From: Shewanella sairae
GTDB taxonomy: Bacteria; Pseudomonadota; Gammaproteobacteria; Enterobacterales; Shewanellaceae
DNA: 64,000 nt
Reading direction: 5' to 3'
Assembly (NCBI RefSeq): GCF_023283535.1
Contig: NZ_JAKILT010000017.1
Coordinates: 1-64,000 of the forward strand
Of the stretch, positions 18,536-28,175 are shown one piece after another (the stretch's first letter is position 1; each line of letters begins with the position of its first letter). The translations under genes and the position numbers were made by a program. The notes under the pieces are model-generated. The model was given only the letters and a program-made list of their open reading frames with translations. It ran no database searches and was not told where the DNA came from.

Positions 18536-21500
18536 ATGGATCAAAGCCTGCTACTTTCTTTTATTCAAAATTCCTCTCTTTTGCTGGTTATTGTGCTTGT
18601 ATACGATGCTTTTCCTCGCAGCCATAACCCCCAACCTGAACTCATTCTGCGCATAGGAATTGGTGTGTTTATTGGAGTGATAACCATCGCTGTGATGCTA
18701 ATGCCTTGGCAATATAGTGAAGGTGTTTTCTTTGATACTCGGACAGTTATTTTAAGCATTTGTGGGATATTTTTTGGTGGTATTCCAACCATAATTGCGG
18801 TGGTAATAAGCGGGATTTATCGTTTTATTGAAGGAGGGGTGACAACAGTTTCTGGTATTGGCGCGATCGTGACTTCTGGTTGTTTAGGTTATTTGTGGGG
18901 GAGATTACGCCAAGGTGAAATTAGTGATATAGGCTTTCGAGAGTTGTTTGTTTTTGGCTTGATATCTCATAGTGTTATTTTACTGTGGGGGTTTACTATC
19001 CCAGGTCAACTGGCTGTGTTGCTGTTACAGCAATTGCTGGTCCCTTTCCTGATAATCTTTCCTATTACGACTGCACTTTTAGGTTTGTTCTTGTCTCGAC
19101 GAATTGAAATTAAGCGTGATCAAGAAATCACACTGCAAGATCATTTGTTATTTAAATCGCACTTCCAAGCTGGCACTTTAGGAGTGGCAATAACAAATAG
19201 GGATTATCAATGGATTAAGGTGAATCAAAACCTCTGTGAAATGCTTAAATACACAGAGAAAGAATTGCTTCATATGTCTTGGTTAGAGCTTATGCAGCCT
19301 CAAGATTATTTTGTCTATAAGCATTATTTTGAGCAATTAGTTGAAAGTGAAATAAATGAGTTTGAGTTAGAAGTACGTCTTATTACTAAAGATGAATCCA
19401 TTGTTTATACGCACATGACAGTAGCTTGTCAGAGAGAACATGGAAAAGTTAAATTAGTTATCACAGGTGTGTTGAATCGTACTTCTCAAAAAGAAGCTGA
19501 AATAGCCCAATTAGCAAGTCAGGAACAACTGGCGTTAGTACTTGGTAGTAGCGAACTTGGTTTTTGGGATTGGGACATAGTCAACGATGTTATAGAGCGC
19601 AACGAGCACAGTGCAGCTATCTTAGGTTGTGATATTGAGAGCTTAAATCGGACGCCAAAACTGTGGATTAATGCTATTCACCCAGATGATAGAGTCAGAG
19701 TGTTAAAGTCAATTGATGCTCACTTAAATGGCGAGACGGAGCAACATAAAGTCGAGTACCGCATCCGTAATCAAGCTGAACAAATTTTATGGCTGTCAGA
19801 TACTGGCAAAGTCATGAGCCGTGATACCAATGGTAAACCTTTACGTATGTGTGGAATATACACGGATATCACGGATAGAAAGCGTGTTGAAGAATCATTA
19901 AGGCTTGCAGCTTCCGTTTATAACAACAGCAGTGAAGCGATTAGTGTGCAAGATGAGCAAGGCCTAATAATCAATACTAATGCGGCATTTTCAAGAATTA
20001 CAGGCTATAGCGAACAAGAGATAAAACTAAAAAATATTAAGGTTCTGCAATGTAACCGCAATAGCCGCAGTGCTTATGAACAGATGAATAAAGCGGTTGA
20101 AGAAGAGGGGCGCTGGCAAGGTGAAGTTTGGCTAAAGCGAAAAAATGGCGAAGAGTTTGTGGTTTGGTTAACCCTTAACGCTTTGATAGATAAAAACAGT
20201 GGAACTCAACGCCGAGTCGCTTTGTTTTCTGATATGACGGATAAAAAACAGGCTGAACACATTATTTGGCAGCAAGCAAATTATGACCCGTTAACAGGCT
20301 TACCGAATAGGCGAATGCTACTGGATTATTTAAGTACCTTGATGTTAAGGCTAGATAACAGTGAGCATCACTTTGCGTTAATGTTTTTAGATCTTGATTA
20401 CTTCAAAGAAGTGAATGATACCTTAGGCCACGATATGGGCGATCGTTTGCTATTGGAAGCTGCGAAACGCATCAAGGCCTGCATTCGAGAAACTGATGTA
20501 GTTGCTAGGCTAGGCGGCGATGAATTTACCGTTATTTTATCAGGAATAACAGATACGGCCGGTGTTGATAAAGTCGCTAAGCATATTTTATCTTGCATTG
20601 CCGAGCCGTATATTCTGGGCGAGGAAACTGCCTATATTAGTGCCAGTATCGGGATAACATTATATCCAGATGATGCAGCGACTATAGACGGCTTACTTAA
20701 ACATGCTGATCAGGCTATGTATGCGGCTAAAGGTGAGGGACGCAATCGCTTTCATTACTTTACACCTTCTATGCAACGTTACGCTAAACATAGAATGCGC
20801 CTTATTCAAGATCTCCGTCATGCCATTATTCATCAAGAATTTGAGCTCTATTACCAACCGATTATTTGTCTGCAACACGATACGTGTTTAAAAGCAGAAG
20901 CCTTGATCCGTTGGCGTCATCCTAAGCGTGGACTTGTTTCTCCCATTGAATTTATCGCTGTGGCAGAAGAGACCGGATTGATTATTGAAATTGGTAATTG
21001 GGTATTTCAACAGGCGGCAAGACAAAGCGCATTGTGGCGAGATCGTTTTGGCGTAGAAGTGCAAATTAGTATTAATAAGTCGCCGGTTCAATTTAGAGAT
21101 GAAGGTGATAGTTTTGAATCATGGGCGGCGTTACTCAAGAGTTTAAAGTTAACCAATAACAATATTTGTGTCGAAATTACCGAAGGCTTGCTGCTTGATA
21201 ATAGTCAGACAATATCATCTACCTTAGCAACCTATCGAGAGTCGGGCATACAAGTGTCATTAGACGACTTTGGCACAGGCTACTCTTCACTTGCCTACTT
21301 AAAGAAGTTTGAAATAGATTATTTAAAGATAGATCAATCATTTACTCGAAACCTAGATAGTAATGGTAATGATTTTACTTTGTGCGAGGCGATCATTGTG
21401 ATGGCGCATAAGCTAGGTATGCAGGTGATTGCCGAGGGGGTTGAAACGGAATATCAACGTCAGCTCCTCGCTGATGCAGGCTGTGACTTTGGTCAAGGGT

Positions 21501-21580
21501 ATCTATTTTCTAAGCCGGTTCCAGCTGAGGAGTTTGAACAGGCCTTTATTATCAAGGCAAAAGAAAACAGTGAGGCTTGA
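18536..21580 (+). CDS. 5TM-LYT sensor, PAS, GGDEF-EAL c-di-GMP protein
   Basis: This 1014-residue inner-membrane protein begins with a six-helix region (about 5-188) of 5TM-5TMR-LYT type, as in LytS, including GGIPTIIAVVISGIYRFIEGG (split near 81-101). Three PAS/PAC units follow (about 205-315, 330-448, 455-570). The GGDEF domain has an intact RLGGDEF (660-664) with an RETD inhibitory site just before it. The EAL domain has EALIRW (788-), EITEG, DDFGTG and LKIDQ. Both cyclase and phosphodiesterase may be active. The LYT domain suggests sensing of a small molecule or lipid-linked ligand at the membrane. It is preceded by AAGGA 11 nt before the ATG. Confidence 0.88.
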   Translation: MDQSLLLSFIQNSSLLLVIVLVYDAFPRSHNPQPELILRIGIGVFIGVITIAVMLMPWQYSEGVFFDTRTVILSICGIFFGGIPTIIAVVISGIYRFIEGGVTTVSGIGAIVTSGCLGYLWGRLRQGEISDIGFRELFVFGLISHSVILLWGFTIPGQLAVLLLQQLLVPFLIIFPITTALLGLFLSRRIEIKRDQEITLQDHLLFKSHFQAGTLGVAITNRDYQWIKVNQNLCEMLKYTEKELLHMSWLELMQPQDYFVYKHYFEQLVESEINEFELEVRLITKDESIVYTHMTVACQREHGKVKLVITGVLNRTSQKEAEIAQLASQEQLALVLGSSELGFWDWDIVNDVIERNEHSAAILGCDIESLNRTPKLWINAIHPDDRVRVLKSIDAHLNGETEQHKVEYRIRNQAEQILWLSDTGKVMSRDTNGKPLRMCGIYTDITDRKRVEESLRLAASVYNNSSEAISVQDEQGLIINTNAAFSRITGYSEQEIKLKNIKVLQCNRNSRSAYEQMNKAVEEEGRWQGEVWLKRKNGEEFVVWLTLNALIDKNSGTQRRVALFSDMTDKKQAEHIIWQQANYDPLTGLPNRRMLLDYLSTLMLRLDNSEHHFALMFLDLDYFKEVNDTLGHDMGDRLLLEAAKRIKACIRETDVVARLGGDEFTVILSGITDTAGVDKVAKHILSCIAEPYILGEETAYISASIGITLYPDDAATIDGLLKHADQAMYAAKGEGRNRFHYFTPSMQRYAKHRMRLIQDLRHAIIHQEFELYYQPIICLQHDTCLKAEALIRWRHPKRGLVSPIEFIAVAEETGLIIEIGNWVFQQAARQSALWRDRFGVEVQISINKSPVQFRDEGDSFESWAALLKSLKLTNNNICVEITEGLLLDNSQTISSTLATYRESGIQVSLDDFGTGYSSLAYLKKFEIDYLKIDQSFTRNLDSNGNDFTLCEAIIVMAHKLGMQVIAEGVETEYQRQLLADAGCDFGQGYLFSKPVPAEEFEQAFIIKAKENSEA

Positions 21581-21678
21581 TCTTGGCTATTATATGACGC
21601 GGTATTTTGCTAGACTCCGCGCTCACTTTTATTGCTTGTACTCCCATTAGCGAGTATTTAACTCATATTGAGCCGACC

Positions 21679-23016
21679 ATGAACTTTGATGCATTCGATT
21701 TACATCCCAAAATTTTAGATGCAGTTTCTGCGCGCGGTTACCAACAATTGACTCAAGTTCAATCGCAGGTACTGCCGGTTGCCATGGAAGGTAAAGATAT
21801 TATGGCGTGCGCCCAAACGGGGACTGGTAAGACAGCCGCATTTGCACTGCCGTTATTGAATCGCTTAATTAAGGAATATGCCTTATTTACAGAAACTGAA
21901 ACCGAATTGACTCATGAGTCGAAGGTTAAGGTTTTAGTGTTAACGCCGACTCGTGAGCTTGCTATTCAAGTTGCTGATAACATCACTGCCTACGCACAGT
22001 TTTTACCCTTTAAAACCGTAGCAGTATATGGCGGTTCTAATATGAACCCACAGCGTAAGGCCTTACAAGCAGGCGTGGACATATTAGTCGCTACACCGGG
22101 CCGTTTGTTCGACCATATTGGTCAGTTTGGCTTAGATTTGTCTAACGTGACTCACCTTGTAGTAGATGAAGCAGACCGTATGCTAGATCTTGGTTTTGTG
22201 CGTGATATTGAAAAAGTGAAAAAGCTGGTGGCAAGCAGTCACCAAACGCTCTTTTTCTCGGCAACTTACAGTGATGCAGTAAAAACGCTTGCTGAAAAAA
22301 TGCTGATCGCACCAGAGTGGATTAATGTAGCGACCTCTGCCACAGCAAGCCTTATCACCCAAGAAGTTTACTTAGTTGATACCCGTCGTAAAGCTGAGCT
22401 TTTATCAGAGCTGATTGGTCGTAATAACTGGCAGCAGGTGTTGGTGTTTGTCAGTACTCGTGAAAGCGCCGAGCATCTGCATGCAGAGCTTAAACTTGAT
22501 GGCGTTAAAAACGCAGTTTTCCATGGAGAGAAAACCCAAGGCGCTCGTAACCGTGCTTTAGAAGAATTTAAATCTGGCAAGTTACGTGTGATGGTGGCAA
22601 CGGACGTTGCGGCTCGCGGCCTTGATATTGAAGCGCTGCCTTTAGTGATTAACCTAGAGTTGCCATTTGCCGCTGAAGATTATGTTCATCGTATTGGCCG
22701 TACGGGTCGTGCGGGTCTTGCTGGTCGTGCTATTTCATTTGTGTCACCACAAGATCGCGACATGATGCAAGAGATTGAACAGCTAATCGAGCAAACTCTG
22801 CCAAGATTGACCATGCCAGGTTATGAAGAAGGCGCACCACTGCCTGCGCGTTACCGTGATGTGGTGGTAAAGCCTGTAAAAGAGAAAGGCCATAATAAGC
22901 GTAAATACGAAGATAAAAATCGCCCAGCAAAAAACGCTGTTGGTAAAAGCAGTTTCCGCAGTGCAGCAGCGGGCAAAAGCAGCTACGGTCGCTCAAAAGA
23001 TAAAGCCAAAAAATAA
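21679..23016 (+). CDS. DEAD-box RNA helicase (RhlE-like)
   Basis: A 445-residue superfamily 2 helicase: Q motif, AQTGTGKT (Walker A), PTRELAIQ, TPGRLFD, VDEADRML (DEAD), SATYSD (SAT), ARGLDIEALPLVIN and HRIGRTGRAG are all present in order. The C-terminal 70 residues are rich in Lys, Arg and Ser and should bind RNA loosely. The N-terminus MNFDAFDLHPKILDAV is RhlE-like. I set the start at ATG 21679 rather than 21607, since the extra 24 residues fall before the conserved domain. It acts in ribosome assembly or RNA turnover; the exact role is not shown. A terminator follows. Confidence 0.88.
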   Translation: MNFDAFDLHPKILDAVSARGYQQLTQVQSQVLPVAMEGKDIMACAQTGTGKTAAFALPLLNRLIKEYALFTETETELTHESKVKVLVLTPTRELAIQVADNITAYAQFLPFKTVAVYGGSNMNPQRKALQAGVDILVATPGRLFDHIGQFGLDLSNVTHLVVDEADRMLDLGFVRDIEKVKKLVASSHQTLFFSATYSDAVKTLAEKMLIAPEWINVATSATASLITQEVYLVDTRRKAELLSELIGRNNWQQVLVFVSTRESAEHLHAELKLDGVKNAVFHGEKTQGARNRALEEFKSGKLRVMVATDVAARGLDIEALPLVINLELPFAAEDYVHRIGRTGRAGLAGRAISFVSPQDRDMMQEIEQLIEQTLPRLTMPGYEEGAPLPARYRDVVVKPVKEKGHNKRKYEDKNRPAKNAVGKSSFRSAAAGKSSYGRSKDKAKK

Positions 23017-23044
23017 GCTTGAATAGAGCTTTATTCAGTATGCT

Positions 23045-23082
23045 AAAAAAGTGAATATACCTAAGGTATGTTCATTTTTTTT
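23045..23082 (+). terminator. Terminator after the helicase gene
   Basis: AAAAAAGTGAATATACC and GGTATGTTCATTTTTTTT pair with two weak positions around TAA and end in eight T, 29 bp past the stop. Confidence 0.8.
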
Positions 23083-23114
23083 ATGGGCAATAGATTGCAA
23101 ATTTGGAGGCTGAG

Positions 23115-23465
23115 TTGAGCAACTTACTTAAGCTCTGTGTCGTGACGGTTTTAATTGGTTTATTGGTTGGCTGCAGCGAAAAGTCAGTACCTGCGCCAGA
23201 GAATAACAACGCTGCTTTGCAACAAAGCACAACGTCGCTAAACAACGTTGCCGAAGGACCTAATAATAGCTGTAATCAAACTTGGTTTACAAAAGTTGAG
23301 CAGCAGTTAACCTCAGGCGATGATCAAGGGCATGGTCCCGATCTTGGTTCGCTTGAATGGCGCAGCGTGATTGAATTTAAGCTTGGCATAAGAGGTCAAG
23401 CCACTCTGCCAGCTAAAGACACTGAATTATGGTGTGATTATATCAATAGTCATTACATCAAATGA
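23115..23465 (+). CDS. Small predicted lipoprotein of unknown function
   Basis: A 116-residue protein if translation starts at TTG 23115, which has GGAGG at 5-nt spacing; the upstream TTG at 23103 lies before that ribosome site. A lipoprotein signal ends in the lipobox LVGC with Cys20. A low-complexity Ser/Asn/Ala linker (about 21-50) follows, then a compact C-terminal domain with two cysteines (NSCNQTWFTKVEQ and ELWCDYINSHY) that could form a disulfide in the periplasm. I recognise no family. It is a single gene converging on the mscS-like gene. Confidence 0.65.
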   Translation: MSNLLKLCVVTVLIGLLVGCSEKSVPAPENNNAALQQSTTSLNNVAEGPNNSCNQTWFTKVEQQLTSGDDQGHGPDLGSLEWRSVIEFKLGIRGQATLPAKDTELWCDYINSHYIK

Positions 23466-23504
23466 GAAAGCGCTAAGGAAAGTGGTCGTTTAGGGCGTTA
23501 ATGT

Positions 23505-24407
23505 TTACCGAGAGAGTTTAGTGCTTTGCATTATGCTCGGCGGGCAAATATTTTGCTTTTTAAATTCTTGCATCACCCTTAGCGTGATATCGGTTTCAAA
23601 CAGTTTTTCATATTTAATGTCGAGCACATAGGCTTTAAGTGTTAGCTTGATGGCAAAGTAACTATCGCTAATATCTTGCTTTACCAGCACAACGATTGGC
23701 TTAGGCAGGTGAATGTAACGGCTCGATGCTGCAGCCTCTCTAATGATGTCGCTAGCTAAGGTAAGGTCTTGATCAAGCGCCACATAAAACGGGATCACCA
23801 CCTGCATATCTAGGGCGCCGTAATTACCACTAACCACCACGTCACTTAAGAATTTGCTGTTGGGTATAGTAATAATGTCATCGGTTAAGGTCTGCATACG
23901 TACTGAGCGTAAGCCGATGGTGACAATGTCGCCATAGTGGCCTTCAAAAGTGACTCTATCACCGACTTGAAACGGCCTATCTATCATTACCGTTAAGCCT
24001 GCAATAAACGAAGCGGCGAGATCTTTCATCGCAAAACCAACAGACACCGCTAATGTACCACCAATTAGAGTGAGCACTCTGTCATCGACTCTAAAGCTAA
24101 GCATAAACACCGAGATCCCGGCGGTCATATACACAAAGAACTGGAAAAATGATTGTAGCTTTTGCGCGAGCATACGCCGTTGTGCAAATTGACTACCGAT
24201 AGAGTCAACTAAGTTTTGGGTAAACTTAAGCATTAACCAAGCGATAAAAACCACGATAATTGACAGAAATACGCCACTCCAGCGAATAAGACTGGCAATC
24301 TCAGTTAAGCTATCTAAGTTTGCTGCGCCAGACTCGGCGTAACTTGGCAGAGCTAGCGTCAACATTATCCAACTAATCAGTAGCTTAAAGGGTAGGTTTA
24401 TTGTCAT
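23505..24407 (-). CDS. Small MscS-family mechanosensitive channel
   Basis: A 300-residue protein with a signal-like first helix (1-24), two further membrane helices (about 37-60, 88-110) and a pore-lining TM3 with the Gly/Ala pattern LIGGTLAVSVGFAMKDLAAS (about 115-134). The beta domain follows: DRPFQVGDRVTFEG and IPNSKFLSDVVVSNY-like sequences are standard MscS. The C-terminal alpha/beta vestibule is complete. It should release osmolytes or ions on membrane tension. Its ATG abuts the TAG of the 793-residue gene (TAGATG), so the two are translationally coupled. This fixed pairing suggests that the partner modulates or assembles with the channel. Confidence 0.87.
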   Translation of the reverse strand: MTINLPFKLLISWIMLTLALPSYAESGAANLDSLTEIASLIRWSGVFLSIIVVFIAWLMLKFTQNLVDSIGSQFAQRRMLAQKLQSFFQFFVYMTAGISVFMLSFRVDDRVLTLIGGTLAVSVGFAMKDLAASFIAGLTVMIDRPFQVGDRVTFEGHYGDIVTIGLRSVRMQTLTDDIITIPNSKFLSDVVVSGNYGALDMQVVIPFYVALDQDLTLASDIIREAAASSRYIHLPKPIVVLVKQDISDSYFAIKLTLKAYVLDIKYEKLFETDITLRVMQEFKKQNICPPSIMQSTKLSR

Positions 24408-26789
24408 CTATTTCACCAATAAATGCTGATTATGTAAGGTATTGGTTATGTATCTAAACCAATGAGCCGATATTCGGGCTTTGTCATCAACGAGTTCGAC
24501 AAAGCCGCGATTTTGAAAATAACGTAGGGTATTAAGTACTTCAGAAAAGCCAAGTTGAGTACAGTCTGATAACTCTTCTGCTGAGGCGACTTCTAATTGC
24601 ACAATGGCGCGCAGGACTGCCAGCATAGGCTTGGGCATGGTTTCTAGCTCTTTAGCATCAGGGACGCTAAAGATCCGCACAAAAACCTTGTTGTTGGTCT
24701 TATCTTTATGCAGCGACAGCCTAAAGAAGCGCAAAGCAACACTAGGGTTACCGTCAGAGTAGTCCCATAAGATCCGATAAAAACCTTGCTCTGCCCGCTG
24801 CAACTCACTGAGCTCTTGTTCATCCCACTGTTTAGGCAGTTTGAGTCCGGCAAAACTTACTGCTAATTCACCTTTGGTCTCAATTCTGCTGCTGAGTAAG
24901 GCGGCAATTTGTTTCTCGTTCCAGCGTGGCATGGCAATCACTTTGTCGAATAACAACCTTTCGCCACGGGCGCGGTCGATAAAACGCCAAGCTGATTGTT
25001 CCATACCGATTACGGCACCATGCTGGTTTCTACCGCGTCTTAATAATTTACTGAGTTTCATCAAGTCAGCTAGGCCGTTGACCTTGGGGCTAACCAGCCG
25101 CTGACAGTTATCAATACATAAGATGTATCTATGCATCGATTGGCGTAAATGGCTAATAAGCTCGGCTTCATTGGCATCTTGATCCAAACCAAGGCTTGTA
25201 TTGATTTGCGCTATTAATGGCGAGTAACCGCCATAAGGACAACTGATATAGAGTGCATGCTCAGACTTTGCACGGTGGAGTAAGCGTCTAAAGAAGGTGG
25301 TTAAACCTAAGCCGCGCTCACTATAAACCAGTGCCAATGCCGGGATTGGCGCAAGTACGTAGTGGGCTAACTCGTTGAGTTCATTATTGGCGTAGTCTTC
25401 GACCAAGTCACTGTCATCATGGCCAGGCTTTACATATAAAAAGGTATCATCACCTTTTATGCGCGCCATATTGCTATTTTCTTTATCGGCTAGGCTTTGC
25501 TTGGCCACTTCGACCCGGAAGAAATAGGCAATAGCGTGCTTAAAGGCTTGATAGCGTGAGAGGTTATGAAATAACTCTTGAAAAGCACGTTGATAAAATA
25601 GCCTAAAGATCCCTAGTAGTGTTGCAATGGGGGCGAATAACCAGTTGTGTTGATTTTTTATCGCCCAATGAATGTAGCTTGGGGGTGCTTCTTCGGCGCT
25701 TAATTGTTTGAATACAATTAAGCGCCAGTCAATGAGGGTTTTAATCAGCAAGATTACCAGCATTAACAAAATGGCGGTTTCTATCCAAGCATAAATCGTT
25801 GCTTGATATACGCTGATCGCGGTGGATTTTAAGGTGATGCCACAAATCATCAATAACCATACCCAGCGTTTAAGTGTTTTCCCTCGTAGCTCTACAATTT
25901 CTGATTGGTTGTTATATCGGCTGTGGTGTGCGGTAAATTCAGTGAGTAAGTGGATAATAATCGCTGCTGAAAATGCCCAATTAACGACTATGCTGATATA
26001 GCTCATGCTGTTAAATCCGGGGAGAGCTTCAAACAAGTTAACGAGCACGGATATGGCAATGAACCAAGCGAGTGTTTTGTGAACTTTATTGAAATAGCGC
26101 CAAAAAATACCGCTAATGGGCTCTCTTTTTACTCGTAGGGATTTATTTTTTTCGAGCTGCGAAACTATCAATTTTGGCCCCAAATTCAACCACCATTTAA
26201 GCATGATAAAAATGATGATGAACTTTATGAACAAGACTAATAGTGGGAATGGAGACACTTTGAGATCAAGTGCAAACTCGCGCAGCTTGATAAGCTGCGA
26301 TACGAGTTGAAAGCTTATTATCGCCTCAGCTGTTTTTGCTTCAAGGATCACCTGTCTGACACCATCTGGGCCAAAACCTGTATATTTATCATATAGCTTG
26401 GGAGTGACGTATTGCAGCAACAGGGCTTTGTTTTTGCCTAAGCTATCAAGGGATAGCTTAGTACTACTAACCTGTAACCATAGGGCTGGCGATGGCGCAG
26501 TTTTATATTGTTGCAGTTGCTCTTTTAGCTGTTGAGTATGCGCTTGTTGTTGGTTAAATAGCGTTAGCAGTAGCTTAGCTGCATTGTTTTGGTCGCGAGC
26601 GCTCGCAAGGTGCAAATCGGGAAGGGCACTGACTTTTGCGTCTATGTCTTGACTCGGTGGCGTTAACATCGGGCTGGCTAAGTCGCTCCATTGCTGTGCA
26701 TAACCAACTGATGCGAGTAGCATAAGCATTAGCCAGAGTGGGGCGTAAAGTAATTTAAGTCGCATAAATTGATATTGCTCCATAGGCAA
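24408..26789 (-). CDS. Membrane protein with NTPase-like domain, partner of MscS channel
   Basis: A 793-residue protein I cannot assign to a named family. It has a signal peptide (about 12-31), a periplasmic helical region (32-180), about five membrane segments (182-200, 239-255, 263-283, 308-322, 334-353), an amphipathic stretch to about 425, and a cytoplasmic NTPase-like domain from 475. The P-loop position reads SERGLGLTT (490-498): the invariant Lys is Leu496. The Walker B-like strand is RYILCIDNCQRL (554-565). The last 75 residues resemble a winged helix. This is the AAA/STAND arrangement, but nucleotide hydrolysis is doubtful. The N-terminal half recalls the extra membrane parts of large MscS proteins. 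It is the first gene of a two-gene operon with the channel. Confidence 0.7.
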   Translation of the reverse strand: MPMEQYQFMRLKLLYAPLWLMLMLLASVGYAQQWSDLASPMLTPPSQDIDAKVSALPDLHLASARDQNNAAKLLLTLFNQQQAHTQQLKEQLQQYKTAPSPALWLQVSSTKLSLDSLGKNKALLLQYVTPKLYDKYTGFGPDGVRQVILEAKTAEAIISFQLVSQLIKLREFALDLKVSPFPLLVLFIKFIIIFIMLKWWLNLGPKLIVSQLEKNKSLRVKREPISGIFWRYFNKVHKTLAWFIAISVLVNLFEALPGFNSMSYISIVVNWAFSAAIIIHLLTEFTAHHSRYNNQSEIVELRGKTLKRWVWLLMICGITLKSTAISVYQATIYAWIETAILLMLVILLIKTLIDWRLIVFKQLSAEEAPPSYIHWAIKNQHNWLFAPIATLLGIFRLFYQRAFQELFHNLSRYQAFKHAIAYFFRVEVAKQSLADKENSNMARIKGDDTFLYVKPGHDDSDLVEDYANNELNELAHYVLAPIPALALVYSERGLGLTTFFRRLLHRAKSEHALYISCPYGGYSPLIAQINTSLGLDQDANEAELISHLRQSMHRYILCIDNCQRLVSPKVNGLADLMKLSKLLRRGRNQHGAVIGMEQSAWRFIDRARGERLLFDKVIAMPRWNEKQIAALLSSRIETKGELAVSFAGLKLPKQWDEQELSELQRAEQGFYRILWDYSDGNPSVALRFFRLSLHKDKTNNKVFVRIFSVPDAKELETMPKPMLAVLRAIVQLEVASAEELSDCTQLGFSEVLNTLRYFQNRGFVELVDDKARISAHWFRYITNTLHNQHLLVK

Positions 26790-26995
26790 ATAGCTGATTT
26801 CCCTGTAATCAACATAGCATACACACCCATTTTTGGTTGATTAGTGACTAAGTTATGATGAGGTAGACGCCAAAAACGGGTTATTTTTATTATGTAATGT
26901 CATCTAAAAACTTGGCTAAGATCCGGTTGATGGGTGACATTGTTATCGATTAACGATTAGACTCACTGCCTATTAAAAATTGGCAGAGTATAGGC

Positions 26996-28120
26996 ATGAT
27001 CCAGAAAATTATTCCGACCAACGTGATCACAGGTTTTTTAGGTGTCGGTAAAACCTCTTTCATTAAAATGCTGTTAAAGCACAAGCCTGAAGGCGAAGTT
27101 TGGGCTGTTTTAGTTAATGAGTTCGGTGAAGTCGGTATTGATGCTGGCCTGTTAGATAGCTCTGAGGCAAAAGTACAAATAAAAGAGGTTGCTGGTGGTT
27201 GCATGTGCTGCGCAGCGGGCGTACCGATGCAAGTTGCGATTAATCAGCTAATTGCTAAAGCGAAACCAGATCGGTTATTGATTGAACCTACTGGACTCGG
27301 TCACCCGCAAGAGGTGCTTCGAGTATTAACTCAACCCCATTACCAGCAAGTTTTGGCGATGCAAGCGTGTTTAACTCTGGTCGATGCTAGAAAGCTCAAT
27401 GACGAGCGCTATACCCAGCATGAGATCTTTAATCAACAGTTGCAAGTGGCTGATGTCGTGTTAGCGAGTAAGTCTGATTGTTACGAGGCTCCGATGCTTG
27501 AGCAGCTAAGGGATTATTTGAATCAAGTGCGTGTTCAAGAAGCGACAAGCATGCGAAACGATAACTCATTGGCGGTTATACCTTGGAGTATCGAACAAGC
27601 TAATGAAAAATATAGGGCGATGATGGCATTATTATCAAAGCCATATAAAGCCATCTCTTCTAATCAAAACGTCGGTTCTGCTGCAGGCAATCTAACTAAA
27701 GTTAAGCCGAGTTTGAAGCCATTAACGCCTAATGCAGCGCCTAGATTACTGGACATGAACTATAGTCCGCTATTTTCCGAGTCCCAATCTGAACCCGTTA
27801 TTGAATATGATGCCCGCGGAATTTTCTATAAGCGTAATCAAGGTGATGGGTTTTATAGTTATGGCTGGGTATTTGAGCCAAGTTATGAATTTGATTTTGA
27901 TACATTACTGCAGCTCATTAAAAGTCAGCAAGTTGCTCGTATTAAAGCGGTGATGATCACCGAAGAGGGCATTGCTGGGTTTAATGGTGTCGATGGCGAG
28001 TTGTCGATTGTAGAGCTTGATGATGCGATGGACTCGCGTATTGAATTATTATCGATGTCGGAACTACAAGCGCCAGAGTTTGAAACGGCATTATTACAAG
28101 CTGTGACCGGGTTAAACTAG
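26996..28120 (+). CDS. yeiR: CobW/COG0523 GTPase, YeiR-like
   Basis: A 374-residue G3E GTPase. Visible motifs: GFLGVGKTS (Walker A, about 13-21), LVNEFGEVGID, the metal-binding GGCMCC (CxCC, about 67-72), IEPTGLGHP and ASKSD (guanine recognition). The overall sequence is closest, from memory, to E. coli YeiR, a zinc-linked GTPase thought to act as a metal chaperone. It lacks the histidine-rich insertion common in COG0523 proteins, having instead a Ser/Asn/Pro-rich linker around 215-250. The CobW C-terminal domain is complete (FYSYGWVFE to EGIAGFN). It stands 55 bp before the MATE gene on the same strand and may share its transcript. I see no Zur box. Confidence 0.8.
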   Translation: MIQKIIPTNVITGFLGVGKTSFIKMLLKHKPEGEVWAVLVNEFGEVGIDAGLLDSSEAKVQIKEVAGGCMCCAAGVPMQVAINQLIAKAKPDRLLIEPTGLGHPQEVLRVLTQPHYQQVLAMQACLTLVDARKLNDERYTQHEIFNQQLQVADVVLASKSDCYEAPMLEQLRDYLNQVRVQEATSMRNDNSLAVIPWSIEQANEKYRAMMALLSKPYKAISSNQNVGSAAGNLTKVKPSLKPLTPNAAPRLLDMNYSPLFSESQSEPVIEYDARGIFYKRNQGDGFYSYGWVFEPSYEFDFDTLLQLIKSQQVARIKAVMITEEGIAGFNGVDGELSIVELDDAMDSRIELLSMSELQAPEFETALLQAVTGLN

Positions 28121-28175
28121 CACTGTTTAGTCACCGCCGCGCAAACCAAAAAGCAATAATAATTAGAGCATTATC

